Source: DASVAL01 sp035649575
GTDB taxonomy: Bacteria > Planctomycetota > UBA1135 > UBA2386
DNA length: 14,097 bases
Direction: 5' to 3'
NCBI GenBank assembly: GCA_035649575.1
Contig: DASRJH010000138.1
Coordinates: forward strand, 1 to 14,097
The notes under the pieces are model-generated. The model ran no database searches. It had not been told where the DNA came from and saw nothing but the letters and a program-made list of their open reading frames with translations. Every line of letters starts with the position of its first letter. The first letter of the stretch is position 1. Below, piece after piece: positions 1 through 7,820 of this stretch. Position numbers and translations under genes: made by a program.

Positions 1-2532
1 CAGTTGCCGCTTGTTGGCACCGCTCAGCGGCGCGCCCGTGATTGCGTCGATGTAGAAGTTGATGTTGTCGTCGAGCGCCGTGTTCGTGCCATCGGGGTTC
101 ACGGCTGGATCGCCCGGGGGCACCATGAGCTGCACGATGCCGAGGCCGCCGAGTGCCCCGGTCGGCTCCGCGTCGTAGCTAGCGCCTGCCGCCATGTTCT
201 GGCCGGTGGGCGGGTACTTGCTCGTGCTGGAGCCGAGGCTGCTCGTGAGTGTGAGGCCGCCGTCGGCCGAGATCGCGAAGTTGTAGTCGTCGCGCAGATA
301 GGGATGGGTCGCCGTCGCCGTTGCCGTTGGCGCGCCATAGACGTAGCGGCCCCCGGGGGGAGTCGTCGATGCCGAGCCGTGGGCCACGATGTTGATGCCG
401 CGGGCCGACATGAGAATGACCATGCCTCCGGCACCGCCGCCACCGCCGCCGGCTTCGCTGGAGGTACCGCCCAGTGCGCCGCCGCCGCCATGGCCGCCGT
501 CGGCGATGAGCTTGCCGGTCGCAGTGATGTTGATGCTGCCGAGTGCCTTGATGATGAGCACACCGCCGCCGCCACCGCCGCCGCCACCGCTGCGGTCGCC
601 CCCCGGATCGCCGCCGGTCAGAGTGCAGTTTGCACTCGGGGACATGTCACCGCCGCCACCGCCGCCACCACCACCCACGGGAATGGCGAGTTCACCCGTG
701 ATGCGCAGGTTGTTGCCGAGACGGACCGCGCTGCCCCAGAAGTCGTTGTCGTTGCGCGCGTCCGTGAATACGCGCGGGGCCACTTCGCCGCCCGCAAGAA
801 AGGTCAAACGCGTGCCGCTGCCGCCTCCGCAGCCAGCACCACCATAACCCATTCGCTGCTGGAACGACGTGTTCGTGGCGGGGGACGCGGTGTTCGGCAC
901 CGTGGGCGCCGTCGGGAGCGTGCCGCGCCAGTGCGGGTCGCCTTGCGTCGCCATGGTGCCACCACCGCCGCCCGAGCCGCCGCCGCAGCCGGCTATACAA
1001 GACAGGTAACCACCGCCGCCACCCATGCCGGCAGCTTGCCGAGGGCCGCGGCCCGTGCCGCCGCGCAAGTCGCGCGTGAAGGCATTCGGCGAGCCATCGC
1101 CGCCGTTGCCACCGCCGCATTGGCCGACGCCGCCAGCCTTCGCGTAGTTTCCCGTGACGAGAGTGTCGACGCGCGCGCCGTTGCCACCGCGCACCGACAG
1201 CGTGCCCGCGACGGTGAAGTCGCCGCTGCAGAGCCACACCATCGGGTTCGGGCCCTGGCCCAGCACGGTGACACCCTGCGGGATCACCACGTTGCGGAAC
1301 TGGAATACACCACCCGACACGGTGAACGGCAGACCCGTCTTGGGCACGACCTGCGTGAACGCCGTGTTGAGCACGATCTCCTGCGTGGTCGGCTCGTACT
1401 CGAGGGTCGTCGAGTTGCCCTCGAACGCGAAGCCCGCCTTGACGTAGCCGGGGCCGACCTCGGCCTGCGCTTCGGCGAAGACCGCGGTCGCATCGATGTT
1501 CCTGTTGTCGACAAAGTCCTCGGCGATGCCGTCCCACTGCTGGTCGTAGGCGCTCTGCGTGTGGAACACGCCAAACACGCGATCGTAGGCCGGTTTCGCG
1601 AGGTTCGACTCGCCCGCGATGTCCTCGACCGTGGCTTCGACGATGATGCGGATCTCGGCGTTGTTGGGCAGCACGCCGACCGGGCGCAGCACGACCACGG
1701 CACCCGTGAAGTCGTTCACTTCGAGCTCGACGTCGGCCGGGATCCACTCGTAGTCGAGCGCACCCTGGGCGAGCTCAGCGTCGTGATACTCGAGGAAGAT
1801 GCGTCCGCGCTGGGACTCCTGACGCAGGAGCGGGTTCGTGTCGAAGTCGACCGGGACGTTGGCGTCGTTGGGGTTCAGCGCCTGGTCGAAGTGGAGTCGC
1901 ACTTCGAGCGGAGGCGCCCCGAACAGGCCGAGCGGTACATCGTCGAAGTCGGTCGCGGTCGTGACGGTGAGCCCGGTGCGCCGCGGGCCGCCGGCGATCG
2001 GATTGCGGAACAACTGCGCTGCCTGCGTACCCTCCACGGTAGAAAAAGAGAACGTGACCGGCTGGGAGAGGGCCCTGCCGTTGCGATCGCGCAGCACCGT
2101 CTCGTTCTGCGCGGAACCGCCGACGAGCTGGCACAGGTAGGTGCGGCCGGACTTGAAGCCGCCGTTGCTGAAGTTGTTGTTGCTCGGCAACCGCGGCACG
2201 AAGAACAGCCGCCGCCCGGGCGCGGTGTCACCAGGACTGGTCCCCAGGCCGAAGTTGCCGCTGACCAGCTCCTGATTCGGGTTGCCCAACTGGTCGAGCG
2301 ACAGGAACTGCACCGTCGTCAGACTCGCTGAATCGATGTCGACCTGGTTGCTGAAGTCCAGGGCGATGGGATCGTTCAGGTAGATGGTGCCGCCGTGGAC
2401 CGGCTCGGTCTGCAGCAGCAGGAAGTCGCCGCCAGTCGTGGATGCGGCCGTGGAACCACCACCACTGCCCGAGCAGGCGGCAAGTGTGGCGAGTGTGGCG
2501 AATGACAGAGTGGCCGTTTCGAATCGACTCAT
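1..2532 (-). CDS. Large glycine-rich surface lipoprotein with Ig-like (Big_5-type) N-terminal modules; 3' end outside window
   Basis: The frame is open from an ATG at 2532 to the left edge (844 codons, no stop). The N-terminus is a lipoprotein signal: a short hydrophobic stretch ending in lipobox LAAC (residues 17-20), then a Ser/Gly linker, so export and lipid anchoring at Cys20 are expected. Residues about 36-170 look like a Big_5/SbsA Ig-like domain (an EPVHGG opening, a LFFVP strand, a closing FSFST). Residues about 195-315 look like a second, divergent copy. From about residue 400 there is a beta-helix-like stretch (PQGVTVLGQGPNPMVW), followed by glycine-rich sequence with two Gly9 runs (620-628, 649-657), other Gly clusters and several Cys. 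I know of no enzymatic motif here; a structural or adhesive cell-surface role is inference. The start is supported by the signal peptide at residue 1 and a weak GGTGA 5 nt upstream. The gene runs in the same direction as the arg operon but lies 420 bp beyond it, so it is probably separate. Confidence 0.85.
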   Translation of the reverse strand, partial: MSRFETATLSFATLATLAACSGSGGGSTAASTTGGDFLLLQTEPVHGGTIYLNDPIALDFSNQVDIDSASLTTVQFLSLDQLGNPNQELVSGNFGLGTSPGDTAPGRRLFFVPRLPSNNNFSNGGFKSGRTYLCQLVGGSAQNETVLRDRNGRALSQPVTFSFSTVEGTQAAQLFRNPIAGGPRRTGLTVTTATDFDDVPLGLFGAPPLEVRLHFDQALNPNDANVPVDFDTNPLLRQESQRGRIFLEYHDAELAQGALDYEWIPADVELEVNDFTGAVVVLRPVGVLPNNAEIRIIVEATVEDIAGESNLAKPAYDRVFGVFHTQSAYDQQWDGIAEDFVDNRNIDATAVFAEAQAEVGPGYVKAGFAFEGNSTTLEYEPTTQEIVLNTAFTQVVPKTGLPFTVSGGVFQFRNVVIPQGVTVLGQGPNPMVWLCSGDFTVAGTLSVRGGNGARVDTLVTGNYAKAGGVGQCGGGNGGDGSPNAFTRDLRGGTGRGPRQAAGMGGGGGYLSCIAGCGGGSGGGGGTMATQGDPHWRGTLPTAPTVPNTASPATNTSFQQRMGYGGAGCGGGSGTRLTFLAGGEVAPRVFTDARNDNDFWGSAVRLGNNLRITGELAIPVGGGGGGGGGDMSPSANCTLTGGDPGGDRSGGGGGGGGGVLIIKALGSINITATGKLIADGGHGGGGALGGTSSEAGGGGGGAGGMVILMSARGINIVAHGSASTTPPGGRYVYGAPTATATATHPYLRDDYNFAISADGGLTLTSSLGSSTSKYPPTGQNMAAGASYDAEPTGALGGLGIVQLMVPPGDPAVNPDGTNTALDDNINFYIDAITGAPLSGANKRQL
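562..675 (-). repeat. Two (GGN)9 polyglycine codon tracts inside the lipoprotein gene
   Basis: Codons 562-588 and 649-675 each encode nine consecutive glycines using only GGC and GGT. On the plus strand the first tract is built from a 12-base unit (ACCGCCGCCGCC) repeated about 2.25 times. Such tracts can change length by slippage in whole codons, which would alter glycine number without breaking the frame. Confidence 0.7.
621..637. repeat. Perfect 7-bp inverted repeat with 3-nt loop
   Basis: GAGTGCA, GTT, TGCACTC lies inside the lipoprotein coding region, between the two polyglycine tracts. It encodes ordinary residues around Ser-Ala-Asn-Cys-Thr. A role as an RNA hairpin or a protein site is not shown; it may be chance. 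Confidence 0.4.
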
Positions 2533-2601
2533 AGCAATCACCCGGGAGAGGCTGGCAATTGCCTGGACAGATCTAGCGGACAGGGACTCGGGGGGTAGCC
2601 T

Positions 2602-2629
2602 ACGATAGCGTCGGGTGCGAGGAGTGTAA
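2602..2629 (-). promoter_or_regulatory. Weak candidate promoter of the lipoprotein gene
   Basis: Read on the minus strand, TTACAC (2629-2624) and TATCGT (2607-2602) are separated by 16 bases and lie about 70 bases before the ATG at 2532. Only some consensus positions match. A perfect 10-bp palindrome, GGCAATTGCC (2554-2563), lies between this candidate and the start codon and could be an operator. Confidence 0.2.
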
Positions 2630-2782
2630 CGCAGTGTGCGATTCCGCTTGCTCGGCGGCGGGCGGAGGTGGACACCCTCGAGGCAACGGGGGAGCGTGGC
2701 TACGCCACCATCAGAGCTGGCTGCGCGCTTCGCCGAAGTTGTCTCCTCGCGCGGCGTGGAGCGTTCACCCGAGGCGGTTCGC

Positions 2783-2801
2783 CGCGGCGCTCGGCGCCGC
2801 G
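2783..2801. terminator. Strong GC hairpin downstream of argH, possible transcript end
   Basis: CGCGGCGC, loop TCG, GCGCCGCG forms a perfect 8-bp stem with a 3-nt loop, about 150 bases after the argH stop codon. No T-run follows on either strand, so it is not a classic intrinsic terminator. It could still be a 3' stabilising hairpin or a terminator lacking a U-tract. Confidence 0.25.
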
Positions 2802-2952
2802 TGCGACCCGGATGGATCGGCCCGAGCACGGCGCCGTTTTCATCGGCAACGCGGCGCTCGGCCTCGAAGGTCGACTCGGAGGAGTGGGGATCGGACGGCC
2901 TGGTGCTTCCGGGTCGCAGACGCCCGCGCCGCGCGATGTGAGGCGGCTCTCG

Positions 2953-4434
2953 TCAGTCGCGCGGGCAATCAGCAGGCTCTTCGTCGTCGTCATCGATCCC
3001 GGAGAGCACGCTGCTGTCGGTCGAACCCGTCGCCCACTCGGAGATCAGGATCTGCCAGCGTTCGACCTCGGCTTTCACGCGGACGGGTGCCGTGCCTCCG
3101 ATTGCCTGGCGCCGCGCGAGCACGGCGGGCGCAGCGAGTGCCGTGCGCAGGTCGCAGCGCAGTTGCGGCAGGAGCCGCTGCTGTTCGGCGGCCGGCAGAT
3201 CCTGCAGCTCGACGCCGAGTTCGACGGCGCGGTTGACCGCGGCGCCGACGATGCCGTGGGCCTCGCGGAACGGGACACCCTCGCCCACGAGCAGGTCGGC
3301 GAGGTCGGTTGCGTTGAGGTAGCCGCGCTCGGCTTCGGCAGCGCAACGCGGCGCGTCGAACGTCGCCTGCCGCACCGCGAGTGCTGTGACGTGCAGACAG
3401 GCTTCGGTCTCGAACATCGCCGGCAGCAGCGTCTCCTTGTCCGTCTGCAGGTCGCGGTTGTAGGCCATCGGCAGCCCCTTGACCGTGGCGAGCAGCGCCA
3501 TGAGCGCGCCCTGCACGCGGCCCGCCTTGCCGCGCACGAGCTCCATCGCGTCGGGGTTGCGTTTCTGCGGCATCAGGCTCGAGCCCGTCGAAACGGCATC
3601 GCCGAACGTCAGGAAGCGCGCCTCGTGCGTCGCGAAGAAGATGTAGTCCTCGGCCAATCGCGACAGGTGCGTCATCGTCATCGCGCACGCGAACGCGAGC
3701 TCGCAGACGTGGTCGCGCGCGGCGGTCGCGTCGAGGCTGTTGCGCGTCGGGCCGCCGCGGAAACCGAGCTGTCCCGCGAGCGCTTCGCGGTCGATGGCCA
3801 GCGTCGTGCCGGCCAGGGCTCCGCTGCCGAGCGGGCACTGGTCCATGCGCCGGAATGCGTCGAGGAAGCGTTCGCGGTCGCGCGCCAGCGCTTCGACGTG
3901 GCTCAAGGCGTGGTGACCGATCGCGATCGGCTGGGCGCGCTGCAGGTGCGTGTAGCCGGGCATCGGCGCCTGCCAGTGTTGCTCCGCCTTGCTGACGAGC
4001 GAGCTGCAGAGGTCCTCGAGGCCCCCGAGACAGCCGAAGATGCGTTCGCGCAGGTAGAGCCGCAGGTCGGTCGCGACCTGGTCGTTGCGCGAGCGGCCCA
4101 GATGGATGCGCTTGCCGAGGTCGCCGCAGCGCGCGATGAGCTCGCGCTCGACGAGACTGTGCACGTCCTCGGCGGGGTCGCCCACGGGCACGCCGTGCGC
4201 CGCCCAGTGTTCGGCCAGCGCATCGATGGCCTCGCGGATGCGCGCGAATTCGTCGGCCGTGAAGATGCCCGCTTCGACGAGCGCTTCGCTCCACGCGAGA
4301 TTCGTCTCGAGGTCGGCGTACGCGAGCACGTGGTCCACCGGCAGGCTCTTCTGGAACTCGTGGAAGGCGGCGTCGAGGCTGCCCTGGAAGCGGCCGCCCC
4401 ACATCTGGCCCGTGTTCGCGCCGCGTTCCGTCAT
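2953..4434 (-). CDS. argH: Argininosuccinate lyase
   Basis: ArgH splits argininosuccinate into arginine and fumarate, the last step of arginine synthesis, in the cytoplasm. It belongs to the fumarase/aspartase superfamily and is normally a homotetramer. The 493-residue product shows the family motifs in order: MWGGRF near residue 11, HLGRSRNDQVATD (111-123), YTHLQRAQP (161-169) with the catalytic Thr-His pair, NSLDA (232-236), and the signature GSSLMPQKRNP (284-294) carrying the catalytic serine loop. The start is the ATG at 4434, which overlaps the argG stop as ATGA and has GGGAG 7 nt upstream (4446-4442). It is the last gene of the operon. The C-terminus carries an extra acidic tail (IDDDDEEPADCPRD) beyond the usual end; most ArgH proteins are about 460 residues. 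There is no fused N-acetylglutamate synthase domain, as occurs in some marine gammaproteobacteria. Confidence 0.97.
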   Translation of the reverse strand: MTERGANTGQMWGGRFQGSLDAAFHEFQKSLPVDHVLAYADLETNLAWSEALVEAGIFTADEFARIREAIDALAEHWAAHGVPVGDPAEDVHSLVERELIARCGDLGKRIHLGRSRNDQVATDLRLYLRERIFGCLGGLEDLCSSLVSKAEQHWQAPMPGYTHLQRAQPIAIGHHALSHVEALARDRERFLDAFRRMDQCPLGSGALAGTTLAIDREALAGQLGFRGGPTRNSLDATAARDHVCELAFACAMTMTHLSRLAEDYIFFATHEARFLTFGDAVSTGSSLMPQKRNPDAMELVRGKAGRVQGALMALLATVKGLPMAYNRDLQTDKETLLPAMFETEACLHVTALAVRQATFDAPRCAAEAERGYLNATDLADLLVGEGVPFREAHGIVGAAVNRAVELGVELQDLPAAEQQRLLPQLRCDLRTALAAPAVLARRQAIGGTAPVRVKAEVERWQILISEWATGSTDSSVLSGIDDDDEEPADCPRD

Positions 4435-5645
4435 GGACCGGCTCCCTGCACGCGTGCAGCGACCGCGCCGGGCAGACCGTAGAGCTTGACGAAGCCCTCG
4501 CTGTCTTTGTGATCGAACCGAGCACTGTGGCCGAACGTCGCGAGATCCTCCGAGAAGAGACTGTGCGGCGACGTGGCCGACAACGCGGTCGCGGCGCCCT
4601 TGTAGAGCCGCACGCGCACGGTGCCCGTCACGTGCTGCGTCGCTTTCGCGAACATCGCGTCGAGCGCGCGACGCGCTGGATGGAACCAGCGGCCCGTGTA
4701 GACGAGGTCGCTGTAGTCCGGCATCAGCTTCTCGCACAGCCGCAGCGTGTCGCGTTCCATCGTCAACGCGCGCAGCGTGCGCGAGGCCTCGAACAGGATC
4801 GTGCCGCCCGGCGTCTCGTAGACGCCGCGCGACTTCATGCCGACGAGGCGGTTCTCGCAGATGTCGACGCGGCCGACGCCGTGTCTGCCGCCGAGGTCGT
4901 TGAGACGTGCGAGCAGCACCTCGGCCGGCAGCCGTTCGCCGTTCAGCGCGGTGGGCACGCCGCCGACCAGGCCGAGCGTGAGCTCGAGCGGTTCGTCGGG
5001 CGCACGCCGCGGATCGGTGGTCATGACCCAGACGTCGTCGGGCGGTGCGTTCGAAGGCGACTCGAGCGCGCCACCTTCGTGGCTGATGTGCCAGAGGTTG
5101 CGGTCTCTAGAGTAGATCTTCGTGCGCGAGGCCGTGACCTGGATGCCGCGCTTGTCGGCGTAGTCGAGCGCGTCCTCACGGCTCCTGATGTCCCAGTGGC
5201 GCCACGGCGCGATGACCTCGAGCTCGGGCGCGAGCGCCTGGTAGGCAAGCTCGAAACGAACCTGGTCGTTGCCCTTGCCGGTGCAGCCGTGTGCCAGCGC
5301 ATCGGCACCGATCTGCCTCGCGTAGTCGACCTGGCCCTTGGCCAGCAGCGGGCGCGCCATGCTCGTGCCGAGCAGGTAGCGCCCTTCGTAGACGGACAGC
5401 GCACGCAGGCACGGCCAGACGTAGTCGGTGAGCCACGTGCGCCTCTGGTCCTCGACGCGGCACGAGAGGGCGCCCGAGCGGGCCGCCTTCTCTTCGAGTC
5501 CATGCAGCTCTTCTTCACCCTGCCCGATGTCGCCGCAGTAGGCGTGCACCTCGCAGTCGTGGTTCTCGAGCAACCAGGGCACGATGATCGAGGTGTCGAG
5601 GCCACCGGAGTAGGCCAGCACGATCTTCTTCTTCTTCTTGCTCAT
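4431..5645 (-). CDS. argG: Argininosuccinate synthase
   Basis: ArgG joins citrulline and aspartate using ATP, giving argininosuccinate, AMP and pyrophosphate. The 404-residue product has the N-type PP-loop YSGGLDTS (12-19), EGRYLLGTSMARPL (87-100), HGCTGKGNDQVRFE (119-132) and HISHEGG (186-192), all characteristic. Length is normal for the family. The ATG at 5645 is followed by Ser and five AAG lysine codons before the first beta strand, a slightly unusual basic leader. No clear Shine-Dalgarno sequence precedes it; the 28-base gap after the argF stop is the largest in the operon. Its stop codon overlaps the argH start by 4 bp, which suggests translational coupling. Confidence 0.97.
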   Translation of the reverse strand: MSKKKKKIVLAYSGGLDTSIIVPWLLENHDCEVHAYCGDIGQGEEELHGLEEKAARSGALSCRVEDQRRTWLTDYVWPCLRALSVYEGRYLLGTSMARPLLAKGQVDYARQIGADALAHGCTGKGNDQVRFELAYQALAPELEVIAPWRHWDIRSREDALDYADKRGIQVTASRTKIYSRDRNLWHISHEGGALESPSNAPPDDVWVMTTDPRRAPDEPLELTLGLVGGVPTALNGERLPAEVLLARLNDLGGRHGVGRVDICENRLVGMKSRGVYETPGGTILFEASRTLRALTMERDTLRLCEKLMPDYSDLVYTGRWFHPARRALDAMFAKATQHVTGTVRVRLYKGAATALSATSPHSLFSEDLATFGHSARFDHKDSEGFVKLYGLPGAVAARVQGAGP

Positions 5646-5673
5646 GGGATTTCGTGGTCGGGGAACCGGCGTG

Positions 5674-6627
5674 TCAGCGGATCAGGAGCGCGAGGAGCGC
5701 CTTCTGCACGTGCAGCCGGTTCTCGGCGATGTCGTAGGCGATGCACTGCGGGCCATCCATGACCTCCTGCGTCACCTCCGAGCCGCGGTGTGCCGGCAGG
5801 CAGTGCATGAAGAACGCGTCGGCCTTCGCGCGCGCCATCATGCGCTCGTCGACGCGGTAGGGCGCGAAGATCCCGTTGCGCTCTTCGATCTCGTCCTCCT
5901 GGCCCATGCTGGCCCAGGCGTCTGTGTAGATCGCGTCGACTCCGTCAGCAGCCGTCGCGGGGTCGTGCAGGATCGTCACTTCGGCACCGCTCTCTCGGGC
6001 CACGAGTCGCGCCTGCTCGACGATCTGCGCGTCGGGCTCGTAACCTTCGGGCGAGCAGACGCGGATGTTCGTGCCGAGCTTTGTCGCGGTGTGGATCAGC
6101 GCGTGGCAGGTGTTGTTGCCGTCGCCGACGTAGCAGACCGTGCGCCCGCGCAGCGAGTCCCACTTCTCGGTCAGCGTGAAGAAGTCCGACAGCGCCTGAC
6201 ACGGGTGCACGAAGTCGGACAGCCCGTTGATGACGGGGACGCGGGCGTTCTCGGCCAGCTCCTCGAGGGCCTTCTGCTTGAAGGTGCGCGCGACGATGCC
6301 GCTCACCCAGCGCTCGAGGCTCTTGGCCACGTCCTTGACCGACTCGCGCGAGCCGAGACGCGCACCACGGTGGTCCAGGAACACCGCCGTGCCGCCGAGC
6401 TCCTGCATGCCGATCTCGAACGTGAAGCGCGTGCGCAGCGAATCCTTCTCGAAGATCAAGGCGAGGCACTTGTGGCGCATCACCTCGGTGTGCACGGTCC
6501 GGCCCGCCTTCAGAGCGCGCGCCGTGGCGAAGATGCGTTCGATGTCGGCGCGCGTCAGCAGCGACGTGCACAACAGGTCCTTCACCGAGAGCGGCGAGAG
6601 GTCGAGCGACGCGGGTTTCGTCTTCAC
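5674..6627 (-). CDS. argF: Ornithine carbamoyltransferase (SLRTR variant)
   Basis: The enzyme transfers the carbamoyl group of carbamoyl phosphate to ornithine, giving citrulline. The 317-residue product has HPCQAL (141-146), DGNN (169-172), D-x-W-x-SMGQE (236-244) and HCLPAHRG (275-282). The SMG loop and HCLP motif point to ornithine rather than N-acetylornithine or aspartate as substrate. The carbamoyl-phosphate loop reads SLRTR (63-67) where E. coli-type enzymes have STRTR. I recall the Leu form from other transcarbamylases, so activity is expected. The start is GTG at 6627, with AGGAG 5 nt upstream (6637-6633) and a 4-bp GTGA overlap with the argD stop. Following argD fits the pathway, but an acetyl-removing enzyme is needed between the two steps and is not encoded here. 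Confidence 0.95.
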   Translation of the reverse strand: MKTKPASLDLSPLSVKDLLCTSLLTRADIERIFATARALKAGRTVHTEVMRHKCLALIFEKDSLRTRFTFEIGMQELGGTAVFLDHRGARLGSRESVKDVAKSLERWVSGIVARTFKQKALEELAENARVPVINGLSDFVHPCQALSDFFTLTEKWDSLRGRTVCYVGDGNNTCHALIHTATKLGTNIRVCSPEGYEPDAQIVEQARLVARESGAEVTILHDPATAADGVDAIYTDAWASMGQEDEIEERNGIFAPYRVDERMMARAKADAFFMHCLPAHRGSEVTQEVMDGPQCIAYDIAENRLHVQKALLALLIR

Positions 6628-7808
6628 GCGGTCTCCTTCGCGACCGGCGGGAACGTCGCGAGAGTCGCGCGCAGCTGTGTGATGGCCTGATCGACCTGCG
6701 CGCTCGTGACGACGAACGGCGGCACGATGCGCAACACGTCGGTCGCCGTGCAGTTGACGATCAGGCCCGAGCGGTAGAGAGCCTTCTGCACCAGCTCGGC
6801 CGAGTGGTGGAGCCGCAACCCGAGCATGAGGCCCCGGCCGCGCACTTCGCGCACGATCGGGAGCTCACGCTGCAGCTGTTCGAGCCCCGCGCGCAGCTGC
6901 CGGCCGCGATCCTGCACGTTGCCGAGCAGGCCGCGTTCGATCTCGTCGAGGAACACGAGCGCCGCGCGGCAGACCAGCGGACCGCCCGCGAACGTCGAGC
7001 CGTGTTCGCCTTTGCCGAACGTGTCGGCCAGCGCGGCGTTCGCGAGGCAGACTCCCATCGGCAGGCCCGCGCCGATCGGCTTGGCCAGCACGACCACGTC
7101 GGGCACGACAGAGGCCGCCTGCGCGGCGAGGAAGCGGCCCGTGCGGCCGCAGCCGCTCTGGATCTCGTCGTGCACGAGGATCGTGCCGGTCGCAGTGCAG
7201 AGCTCGCGCGCCGCGCGCAAGAATGCTCCCGACAACTCGCGGATGCCGCCCTCGCCCTGGATCGGCTCGATCACGAGCGCCGCAGGCTGCTCGGCCTGCA
7301 GCGCGCGCGCGAGGGCTTGCGTGTCCTCGGGCGCGACCCACGTGACCTGCTGCAGTGGCACGAAGGGCTTGCGATACTTCTCGTTCCAGGTCAGCGACAG
7401 CGCGCCGAGCGAACGGCCGTGGAAGCCTCCTTCGAGTGCCATGAACGACGTCCGCTGTGGCGTGCCGCGGTTGTGCATCGCCTTGCGCGCGAGCTTCAGC
7501 GCGCACTCGACGCCCTCGGTGCCGGAGTTCGTGAAGAACGCCGCCGCCATGTCCGTGAGCCGGCACAGGCGCGTGGCGACCTGCTCCGTGTACGGGTGGC
7601 GAAACAGATTGCTCAGGTGCACGACCCTGCCGACCTGGTCGCGCAGCGCTGCGGTCAGTGCTGGGTGGCCGTGGCCGAGCGCGCTGACCGCGATGCCGGC
7701 CAGGAAGTCGAGGAACTCGCGTCCCGTGCTGTCCTGCAGCACTGCACCGCGCCCCGCGACGAACACCTCGTCGGCGCGGTTGTAGGTCTTCATGAGGCCT
7801 TCATCCAT
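6624..7808 (-). CDS. argD: N-acetylornithine aminotransferase (class III, PLP)
   Basis: ArgD transaminates N-acetylglutamate semialdehyde with glutamate to N-acetylornithine; many homologues also serve lysine synthesis as DapC. The 394-residue product shows NSGTEG (94-99), FHGRSLGAL (129-137), EPIQGEGG (181-188), DEIQSGCGRTG (214-224) with the PLP-ring aspartate, and AKPIGAGLP (242-250), where Lys243 should form the Schiff base. The start at 7808 is chosen because AGGAG lies 7 nt upstream. A second in-frame ATG at 7793 would remove only five residues, and the frame open upstream runs into argB. The stop overlaps the argF GTG. Confidence 0.96.
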   Translation of the reverse strand: MDEGLMKTYNRADEVFVAGRGAVLQDSTGREFLDFLAGIAVSALGHGHPALTAALRDQVGRVVHLSNLFRHPYTEQVATRLCRLTDMAAAFFTNSGTEGVECALKLARKAMHNRGTPQRTSFMALEGGFHGRSLGALSLTWNEKYRKPFVPLQQVTWVAPEDTQALARALQAEQPAALVIEPIQGEGGIRELSGAFLRAARELCTATGTILVHDEIQSGCGRTGRFLAAQAASVVPDVVVLAKPIGAGLPMGVCLANAALADTFGKGEHGSTFAGGPLVCRAALVFLDEIERGLLGNVQDRGRQLRAGLEQLQRELPIVREVRGRGLMLGLRLHHSAELVQKALYRSGLIVNCTATDVLRIVPPFVVTSAQVDQAITQLRATLATFPPVAKETA

Positions 7809-7815
7809 GATGCAG

Positions 7816-7820
7816 CTCCT
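7816..7820 (-). promoter_or_regulatory. argD ribosome binding site overlapping the argB stop codon
   Basis: On the minus strand AGGAG occupies 7820-7816, with a 7-base spacer to the argD ATG. Its first two bases are also the last two of the argB TAG stop (7821-7819). A ribosome terminating on argB would therefore sit directly on the argD initiation site. This site decides between the two possible argD starts. Confidence 0.75.

Larger units (their letters stand above)
2533..2952. other. Gene-free interval between argH and the lipoprotein gene
   Basis: These 420 bases hold no convincing gene. Short open frames exist on both strands (for example 2636-2941 plus and 2700-2993 minus), but their products are Arg/Pro/Ser-rich with no recognisable motif, as expected by chance in GC-rich DNA. 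The interval contains a GC hairpin (2783-2801), the likely promoter region of the lipoprotein gene near 2600-2630, and the 3' untranslated region of the arg operon. Confidence 0.6.

Noticed and set aside
562..675. Trinucleotide-rich stretches considered as a CRISPR-like or tandem repeat array
   Set aside because: They are in-frame glycine codons of the lipoprotein, with no spacer/repeat organisation.
4..2331. Long plus-strand open frame opposite the lipoprotein gene
   Set aside because: The minus strand has a lipobox signal peptide and Big_5-like sequence. The plus frame is Arg/Ala/Val-rich with no motif, a typical GC-rich shadow.
2636..2941. Short plus-strand open frame in the argH/lipoprotein gap
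   Set aside because: No ribosome binding site, no motif, and an Arg/Ser/Pro composition expected of random GC-rich frames.
2668..4482. Plus-strand open frame of about 600 codons opposite argH
   Set aside because: It is fully opposed to an unmistakable argH and has no domain signal or ribosome binding site.
4509..5762. Plus-strand open frame opposite argG
   Set aside because: Mirror of argG codon bias; the product has low-complexity Arg/Val/Glu composition.
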